Shown piece after piece: positions 1-4,485 of a stretch of 6,486 nucleotides of DNA. How positions within the stretch are numbered: position 1 is the first letter of the stretch; each line of letters opens with the position of its first letter. Under the pieces are notes generated by a model, which was not told where the DNA came from, did not search any database, and saw nothing but the letters and a program-made list of their open reading frames with translations. The stretch comes from an uncultured Streptococcus sp. (GTDB lineage Bacteria; Bacillota; Bacilli; Lactobacillales; Streptococcaceae): contig CAKPXD010000081.1 of NCBI GenBank assembly GCA_934201655.1, forward strand, positions 1-6,486, read 5' to 3'. A program made the translations under genes and the position numbers.

Positions 1-21
1 AGGTTTGTCAGTACATATAGA

Positions 22-49
22 TTGACAAATGTTCTCAATTTGCTACAAT
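22..49 (+). promoter_or_regulatory. Promoter of the Nudix-mnmG operon
   Basis: A perfect -35 hexamer TTGACA (22-27) is followed by a 16-bp spacer and the -10 hexamer TACAAT (44-49). A TG at 41-42 just upstream makes it an extended -10 of the kind common in streptococci. Transcription should start near 56, giving a leader of about 100 nt before the Nudix start codon. This suggests the Nudix-mnmG pair has its own vegetative promoter rather than depending only on an upstream gene. No termination signal of an upstream gene is visible in the 21 bases before it. Confidence 0.8.
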
Positions 50-89
50 AATAAAAGCAATAGAAATGATGGTCAAAGCTCATGGATGT

Positions 90-109
90 TGCAGGCTTTT
101 TGTCCTGCA
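90..109 (+). other. Small hairpin in the 5' leader of the Nudix-mnmG mRNA
   Basis: TGCAGG (90-95) and CCTGCA (104-109) form a 6-bp perfect stem with an 8-base loop in the untranslated leader. No T-tract follows directly, so it is not a standard terminator. It could be mRNA-stabilising, a binding site, or chance. The rest of positions 50-159 holds no recognisable riboswitch and no ORF with a ribosome binding site. Confidence 0.3.
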
Positions 110-159
110 CTTCTTTCGAGTTTTGACTGTTTTTGTGTCGTTTAAAGGGAAAGGACAAA

Positions 160-615
160 ATGACTCAACAAGACTTTCGGACAAAAGTGGGGAATACGGT
201 TTTTGGTGTTCGGGCGACAGCTTTGATTCTTCAAAATCGCAAACTTCTAGTCACCCAAGACAAGGGCAAGTATTATACTATTGGCGGTGCGATCCAAGTA
301 AATGAAAGCACGGAAGACGCGGTAGTCCGCGAAGTGAGGGAAGAACTGGGTGTTAAAGCTCAGGCTGGTCAGCTAGCTTTCGTGGTTGAAAATCGTTTTG
401 AACAGGACGGTGTTTCCTATCACAATATCGAGTTTCATTATCTGGTAGACTTACTTGGGGATGCCCCATTGACCATGCAGGAAGATGAGGAAAGGCAACC
501 TTGTGAGTGGATTGACTTGGACAAGCTTGAGGATATCCAGCTAGTTCCAGCCTTTTTAAAAACAGCCCTGCCAGATTGGGACGGCCAACTAAGACACATT
601 CATCTTGAAGAATAG
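160..615 (+). CDS. Nudix hydrolase family protein (MutT-like)
   Basis: This 151-residue cytoplasmic protein belongs to the Nudix superfamily, which hydrolyses nucleoside diphosphates linked to another group using divalent metal. The complete Nudix box G-x5-E-x7-R-E-V-x-E-E-L-G-V spans residues 43-65 (G43, E49, R57, E58, E61, E62, G64), so the metal-binding glutamates are intact. The domain fills nearly the whole chain, from about residue 14 to 130. The start at ATG 160 is chosen because AAAGGA (150-155) lies 4 bases upstream; a TTG at 133 in the same frame would add nine residues but has no ribosome binding site. The substrate cannot be read from the sequence, so calling it an 8-oxo-dGTPase would be a guess. 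It is the first gene of an operon with mnmG, 8 bases apart; I recall the same pairing in S. pneumoniae. Its role next to a tRNA modification gene is unknown. Confidence 0.93.
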   Translation: MTQQDFRTKVGNTVFGVRATALILQNRKLLVTQDKGKYYTIGGAIQVNESTEDAVVREVREELGVKAQAGQLAFVVENRFEQDGVSYHNIEFHYLVDLLGDAPLTMQEDEERQPCEWIDLDKLEDIQLVPAFLKTALPDWDGQLRHIHLEE

Positions 616-620
616 GAGAG
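614..620 (+). promoter_or_regulatory. mnmG ribosome binding site overlapping the Nudix stop codon
   Basis: AGGAGAG begins inside the TAG stop codon (613-615) of the Nudix gene and lies 3 bases before the mnmG ATG at 624. Ribosomes terminating on the Nudix gene would be positioned over this site, so translational coupling of the two genes is likely (inference). Confidence 0.75.
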
Positions 621-623
621 AAA

Positions 624-2540
624 ATGACTTATAATTTTACGGAAGAATACGATATTATTGTAATCGGTGCGGGACATGCTGGGGTCGAAGCTTCCCTAGC
701 TGCGAGCCGTATGGGTTGCAAGGTCTTGCTTGCGACTATTAACATTGAAATGTTGGCTTTCATGCCATGTAATCCGTCTATTGGTGGTTCTGCTAAGGGG
801 ATTGTCGTGCGTGAGGTAGATGCCCTTGGTGGCGAGATGGCTAAGACCATTGACAAGAGTTACATCCAGATGAAGATGCTCAACACTGGGAAGGGACCAG
901 CTGTCCGTGCCCTTCGTGCGCAGGCTGATAAGGAACTTTACTCTAAGGAAATGCGCAAGACGGTTGAAAATCAAGAAAATCTCACCCTTCGTCAAACCAT
1001 GATTGATGAGATTTTGGTGGAAGATGGCAAGGTTGTCGGTGTTCGTACAGCTACCCATCAAGAGTATGCTGCCAAGGCCGTTATCGTAACCACAGGGACA
1101 GCCCTCCGTGGGGAAATAATCATCGGAGATCTCAAGTACTCATCAGGGCCAAACCACAGTCTGGCTTCTATTAACCTAGCTGATAATCTCAAGGAACTTG
1201 GACTTGAAATCGGTCGTTTCAAGACAGGAACGCCTCCACGTGTCAAGGCTTCCTCTATCAACTATGATGTGACAGAGATTCAGCCAGGGGACGAGGCACC
1301 AAATCACTTCTCTTATACTTCACGTGACGAAGATTATGTCAAGGACCAAGTGCCGTGCTGGTTGACCTATACCAACGGCACCAGTCATGAGATTATCCAA
1401 GACAACCTCCATCGTGCGCCTATGTTTACAGGTGTGGTTAAGGGAGTGGGACCTCGTTACTGTCCGTCGATTGAGGATAAGATTGTGCGTTTTGCAGACA
1501 AGGAACGCCACCAGCTTTTCCTTGAGCCAGAAGGACGAAACACAGAAGAAGTTTATGTGCAAGGTCTCTCAACCAGTCTTCCTGAGGATGTCCAACGTGA
1601 CTTGGTTCATTCCATCAAAGGTTTGGAAAATGCAGAGATGATGCGAACTGGTTATGCTATCGAGTACGACATGGTCTTGCCTCATCAGTTGCGTGCAACG
1701 CTTGAAACCAAGAAAATCTCAGGACTTTTCACTGCTGGCCAGACAAATGGAACGTCAGGATATGAAGAAGCTGCAGGCCAAGGGATTATCGCTGGTATCA
1801 ACGCGGCTCTGAAAATCCAAGGCAAGCCTGAGTTGATTTTGAAGCGAAGCGACGGTTATATCGGGGTTATGATTGATGACTTGGTGACTAAGGGGACCAT
1901 TGAACCTTACCGTCTCTTGACCAGTCGTGCTGAATACCGCCTCATTCTCCGTCATGACAATGCCGATATGCGTTTGACCGAGATGGGGCGCGAGATTGGG
2001 CTTGTTGACGATGAACGTTGGGCTCGTTTTGAAATCAAGAAAAATCAATTTGAAAATGAAATGAAGCGTTTAGACAGCATCAAACTCAAGCCAGTCAAGG
2101 AAACAAATGCTAAGGTTGAAGAGATGGGCTTCAAGCCCTTGACAGATGCGGTGACAGCCAAGGAATTCCTTCGTCGCCCAGAAGTCTCTTACCAAGATGT
2201 GGTGGCCTTTATCGGACCTGCTGCTGAAGAGTTAGATGATAAGATTATCGAATTGATTGAAACAGAAATCAAGTACGAAGGCTATATCTCAAAAGCCATG
2301 GATCAGGTTGCCAAGATGAAACGCATGGAAGAAAAACGGATTCCAGCGAATATTGACTGGGATGATATTGACTCTATCGCGACTGAAGCTCGTCAGAAGT
2401 TCAAGCTCATCAATCCAGAAACCATTGGGCAAGCTAGCCGTATTTCAGGTGTAAACCCAGCAGATATTTCCATTCTTATGGTGTATCTGGAAGGGAAAAA
2501 TCGAAGCATTTCTAAAAACTTAGAAAAGAAAGCTGACTAA
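624..2540 (+). CDS. mnmG: tRNA uridine-5-carboxymethylaminomethyl modification enzyme MnmG (GidA)
   Basis: This 638-residue protein has the full length usual for the family. MnmG works with the GTPase MnmE to install the cmnm5 group on wobble uridine 34 of certain tRNAs, using FAD, NADH, methylene-tetrahydrofolate and glycine or ammonium. The N-terminal Rossmann FAD-binding motif GAGHAG is at residues 15-20. The conserved CNPSIGG follows at 49-55 with Cys49. The first GidA signature [11 protein letters not shown] is at 276-286 with Cys280; these two cysteines correspond to the conserved pair of E. coli GidA. The second signature [12 protein letters not shown] starts at 371. The C-terminal part from about 460 is helical and charged, as expected for the region that contacts MnmE and tRNA. 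No frameshift or missing motif is seen. It is the second gene of the operon with the Nudix hydrolase, and a strong terminator follows its stop codon within 5 bases. Confidence 0.98.
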   Translation: MTYNFTEEYDIIVIGAGHAGVEASLAASRMGCKVLLATINIEMLAFMPCNPSIGGSAKGIVVREVDALGGEMAKTIDKSYIQMKMLNTGKGPAVRALRAQADKELYSKEMRKTVENQENLTLRQTMIDEILVEDGKVVGVRTATHQEYAAKAVIVTTGTALRGEIIIGDLKYSSGPNHSLASINLADNLKELGLEIGRFKTGTPPRVKASSINYDVTEIQPGDEAPNHFSYTSRDEDYVKDQVPCWLTYTNGTSHEIIQDNLHRAPMFTGVVKGVGPRYCPSIEDKIVRFADKERHQLFLEPEGRNTEEVYVQGLSTSLPEDVQRDLVHSIKGLENAEMMRTGYAIEYDMVLPHQLRATLETKKISGLFTAGQTNGTSGYEEAAGQGIIAGINAALKIQGKPELILKRSDGYIGVMIDDLVTKGTIEPYRLLTSRAEYRLILRHDNADMRLTEMGREIGLVDDERWARFEIKKNQFENEMKRLDSIKLKPVKETNAKVEEMGFKPLTDAVTAKEFLRRPEVSYQDVVAFIGPAAEELDDKIIELIETEIKYEGYISKAMDQVAKMKRMEEKRIPANIDWDDIDSIATEARQKFKLINPETIGQASRISGVNPADISILMVYLEGKNRSISKNLEKKAD

Positions 2541-2544
2541 AAAT

Positions 2545-2590
2545 AAAAAGCTGAATTCTCATTTTGAGAATTCAGCTTTTTTAGTTTTTT
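2545..2590 (+). terminator. Strong rho-independent terminator after mnmG
   Basis: The left arm (2545-2560) and right arm (2566-2581) form a perfect 16-bp stem around a 5-base loop ATTTT. The stem starts with A5 and ends with T5, and further T-rich sequence runs to 2590. Because the arms carry A and T tracts at opposite ends, it could also work in the reverse direction. It should separate the Nudix-mnmG operon from the genes downstream. Confidence 0.95.
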
Positions 2591-2598
2591 CTTCATTT

Positions 2599-2606
2599 TT
2601 CGAATT
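2599..2606 (+). promoter_or_regulatory. Possible weak competence (cin/com) box
   Basis: TTCGAATT matches 6 of 8 positions of the streptococcal SigX (ComX) box TACGAATA and follows a T-rich run, as real boxes do. It lies 22 bases before the small-ORF start at 2628, and no ordinary -35/-10 pair is visible between the mnmG terminator and that ORF. Two mismatches and the very short leader that would result make this weak. Confidence 0.2.
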
Positions 2607-2627
2607 AAGAGAAAAGGAGAAATGACT

Positions 2628-2762
2628 ATGCTGACAGTAGAAGAAAAAAATTTTTTAGACCGCTATAAAAGAGTTTCATATCATCGTTTTTATGAGATTG
2701 AACGCTTTGTTGCCTTGTCTGAAAAGTTGAGCGAACGTCCGCCAAAGGCTGACAAGAACTAG
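2628..2762 (+). CDS. Small protein of unknown function, 44 residues
   Basis: A short ORF reads MLTVEEKNFLDRY at its start and ends PPKADKN. It has a strong Shine-Dalgarno AAAAGGAGA (2612-2620). An in-frame ATG at 2622 would leave only 1 base after this site, while the ATG at 2628 has a 7-base spacer, so 2628 is preferred; using 2622 would give 46 residues. The chain is highly charged (10 Lys/Arg against 8 Asp/Glu) and rich in aromatic residues between 9 and 27 (Phe, Tyr, Tyr, Phe, Tyr, Phe), with a predicted amphipathic helix over about 5-35 and a Pro-Pro tail. There is no signal peptide, membrane segment or cysteine. I do not recognise the family and assign no function. It lies 44 bases before the membrane-protein gene, whose promoter overlaps this gene's 3' end, so the two may be partly co-transcribed. 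Confidence 0.72.
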   Translation: MLTVEEKNFLDRYKRVSYHRFYEIERFVALSEKLSERPPKADKN

Positions 2763-2777
2763 ACTTTTTGATATACT
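2749..2777 (+). promoter_or_regulatory. Promoter of the membrane-protein gene, inside the 3' end of the small ORF
   Basis: CTGACA (2749-2754, 5 of 6 to the -35 consensus), a 17-bp spacer and TATACT (2772-2777, 5 of 6) form a good promoter. TG at 2769-2770 gives an extended -10. The -35 element lies within the last codons of the small ORF and the -10 just beyond its stop. Transcription would start near 2784, leaving a leader of about 23 bases that contains the AGGAGA ribosome binding site (2795-2800). Confidence 0.75.
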
Positions 2778-2806
2778 AGAACAAATTAAAATATAGGAGA
2801 GAGCGA

Positions 2807-4360
2807 ATGAACGTATATGGCAGATTAGAAGACGAACCAACTCCAACTTGGATGGGAAGTCAGGATGCTCCAGTAGAAAATGAGGAGCAACTCGAGGTTG
2901 AAACTCGTCAGCCTGCCCGCTTACCATTTTTGAATATCCTCTTTTTGAGTACTCTAGTGGTCCTTGTGTCCGTAATTTTACCCTTCTTCTTAGGGTTAAT
3001 AAGTCCGGAGCAGTCTCAGGATTTTTATATTGGATGGGCTATGCATCAGAGCGGAGATATTTACACAGATTATTTTGGAACTAGTGGTCTCCTCTATTAC
3101 TTTTTACAGTATTTAACCAAGGGCAGTATTTTGTTTGCTGTTTTTAATTGGTTGGCCTTAGTAGGCACGGGATTCTTTCTTTTCCGTTCGGCTTACAATC
3201 TGACGGAACAAAACAAGCAATCGCAACAAGTGTTGACGGTCTTTTATGTCCTGGCTAGTGCTCTTAGTTTTGGTGGGGGATATGCAACTATTCTAGCCCT
3301 CCCATTCTTGTTCTATGCCTTGAGTTTAGTAACAGCTTATTTGTCAGAACCGAGTCATGACAAAGGGTTTATCCGGATTGGAACTAGCTTGGCTCTAGCA
3401 TTTTTCTTTGCACCCTTGGTCACAGCTTTGTATGGATTTGTCTTATTTTTTGCTCTAACAGCTTTTAATGTTGGTCACAATAAGTTGAATCATGGTCTCT
3501 ATCAATTTTTTGCAGCGGGCCTTGGTTTTTCAATCTTCTTTTATCCAATTGGATACTACACAGCTTATAAAGGCAGTTTTGGAAATGCCATTAGTCAAAT
3601 CCTTTATCCATTAGATAGTTTAAACTTTACGTCTAACTCGGGATTACTCGACAATATCCTCTTTTATGGATTGTTAGCAATTGCTCTTGGAGCATTGACG
3701 CTAGCATTTACAGGTCTCTTCCAATCTAAACCATTGAAACAGTCAGTCTTATCAATCTCTGCTTCAATAGCTATCATTTTGGTATTGATTTTAGAGATTT
3801 TTTCTACAGATCTTATCCATGGTAGTCGTATGATTGAGTTCCTTCCTTTCTTATCGCTTCTTTTGCTGACACGAATTCCAACAGAGAAAGCGGAAGGAGC
3901 GAATCGCCGTAGACGATCTAGAGAAGAAACTTCGGTATGGGGAGCTTTTGTAAAAGGAAATGTCTATCTACCAATTTTAGCTCTTACTTACCTATTCTTA
4001 GCACCTGTAGTATCACGATATTTACTTCATGCAGAACTATATCAAGAACGTACAGCCATCGAAACTAAGGTAAAAGGGGAAACTCAAGCTACAGATCGTA
4101 TCTATGTTTGGGATAATCTGACAAGTAGTTATAAGGCTAGTGAACGTTTAGCTGCGAGTCAGTTGCTTTCGCCTAGATTGCATACAGGACTTGGTGAAAA
4201 TCGTACCAAACTTGTTAATGATCTGAGAGATAATCAACCAAAGATGATTGTAGTGAATACAAAAACAAGTCTATGGACAGAAGTTGAGCAGCTCTTAGCT
4301 GAAAATTATCAAGCGGTTCAAAGTGAATTCAAAGATTTTAAACTCTATAAATTAAAATAA
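2807..4360 (+). CDS. Polytopic membrane protein, GT-C-like putative glycosyltransferase
   Basis: This 517-residue integral membrane protein has an acidic, Pro-containing cytoplasmic N-tail (1-38) and a first membrane helix at about 41-64. An outside loop follows with D72, D84 and D88 in the pattern QDFYIGWAMHQSGDIYTDYF. Further hydrophobic segments lie at about 106-126, 142-180, 192-221, 231-252, 281-303, 314-332, 340-356 and 386-406. A basic RRRRSR patch (367-372) should face the cytoplasm, which places the soluble C-terminal domain (407-517, with RIYVWDN at 431-437 and MIVVNTK at 480-486) outside. An acidic motif after helix 1, many helices and an external C-domain is the general plan of GT-C enzymes that use lipid-linked sugars (PMT/ArnT-like). 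The substrate and acceptor are unknown, and a non-enzymatic role is possible. ATG 2807 is supported by AGGAGA with a 6-base spacer. From memory, pneumococcal annotation places a competence-induced gene, ccs4, near nrdD; I cannot say whether this is its counterpart. Confidence 0.85.
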   Translation: MNVYGRLEDEPTPTWMGSQDAPVENEEQLEVETRQPARLPFLNILFLSTLVVLVSVILPFFLGLISPEQSQDFYIGWAMHQSGDIYTDYFGTSGLLYYFLQYLTKGSILFAVFNWLALVGTGFFLFRSAYNLTEQNKQSQQVLTVFYVLASALSFGGGYATILALPFLFYALSLVTAYLSEPSHDKGFIRIGTSLALAFFFAPLVTALYGFVLFFALTAFNVGHNKLNHGLYQFFAAGLGFSIFFYPIGYYTAYKGSFGNAISQILYPLDSLNFTSNSGLLDNILFYGLLAIALGALTLAFTGLFQSKPLKQSVLSISASIAIILVLILEIFSTDLIHGSRMIEFLPFLSLLLLTRIPTEKAEGANRRRRSREETSVWGAFVKGNVYLPILALTYLFLAPVVSRYLLHAELYQERTAIETKVKGETQATDRIYVWDNLTSSYKASERLAASQLLSPRLHTGLGENRTKLVNDLRDNQPKMIVVNTKTSLWTEVEQLLAENYQAVQSEFKDFKLYKLK

Positions 4361-4364
4361 AAAC

Positions 4365-4380
4365 TATCAATATCTTGTGT
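4365..4380 (+). promoter_or_regulatory. NrdR-box-like site 1 upstream of nrdD
   Basis: TATCAATATCTTGTGT matches about 12 of 16 positions of the NrdR box consensus acaCwAtATaTwGtgt, with most of the core kept. NrdR is the zinc/ATP-cone repressor of ribonucleotide reductase genes. The centre of this site lies 41 bp from that of site 2, close to four helical turns, so both would lie on the same DNA face. It is the inverted copy of site 2. Confidence 0.6.
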
Positions 4381-4432
4381 AATTTTAAAAAAATTTTATT
4401 TTTTGACACAAGATATTGATTTTTATTTTTTT
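4366..4432 (+). terminator. Inverted repeat, probable terminator of the membrane-protein gene
   Basis: Positions 4366-4380 and 4406-4420 are perfect 15-bp inverted copies, separated by a 25-base AT-rich loop and followed by a T-run (TTTTATTTTTTT, 4421-4432). It begins 5 bases after the stop codon of the membrane-protein gene, where a terminator is expected. The stem is AT-rich and the loop long, so termination may be partial. The same arms match NrdR boxes, so the symmetry may instead reflect two operator sites. Confidence 0.6.
4406..4421 (+). promoter_or_regulatory. NrdR-box-like site 2 overlapping the nrdD -35 region
   Basis: ACACAAGATATTGATT matches 13 of 16 positions of the NrdR consensus. 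It covers the whole candidate -35 element of the nrdD promoter (4416-4421), so bound repressor would block RNA polymerase. Paired NrdR boxes at whole-turn spacing upstream of nrd genes are an established arrangement; the assignment here rests on the match and the position. Confidence 0.68.
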
Positions 4433-4443
4433 AGTGATATAAT
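4416..4443 (+). promoter_or_regulatory. nrdD promoter (extended -10)
   Basis: A perfect TATAAT (4438-4443) is preceded by TG at 4435-4436, giving a strong extended -10. TTGATT (4416-4421, 4 of 6) at a 16-bp spacing is the likely -35. The start of transcription would be near 4450, giving a leader of about 36 bases. A perfect TTGACA at 4403-4408 is 29 bp from the -10, too far to serve. Confidence 0.78.
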
Positions 4444-4485
4444 ACTTTTTAGAATCAATATTATATTTAAGAAAAGGGTATGGAT

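Noticed and set aside
21..39. Imperfect dyad ATTGA...TCAAT over the first promoter as an operator
   Set aside because: The arms are only 5 bp and the sequence matches no operator I know; chance is likely in AT-rich DNA.
133..159. TTG start extending the Nudix protein by nine residues
   Set aside because: There is no Shine-Dalgarno sequence before 133, and the extension reads through the ribosome binding site of ATG 160.
66..305. A 79-codon ORF in the leader, overlapping the Nudix gene in another frame
   Set aside because: It has no ribosome binding site, and most of it lies inside the Nudix gene, whose frame has a complete Nudix motif.
629..2048. Several antisense ORFs and one out-of-frame sense ORF within mnmG
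   Set aside because: They are shadows of a well-conserved coding frame, with no ribosome binding sites and no recognisable protein content.
2676..2927. Antisense ORF across the small ORF and the membrane-protein start
   Set aside because: It overlaps two better-supported sense genes and the promoter between them, and has no translation signals that I can see.
4403..4408. Perfect TTGACA as the -35 of the nrdD promoter
   Set aside because: It is 29 bp from the TATAAT at 4438; no other -10 lies 16-18 bp downstream.
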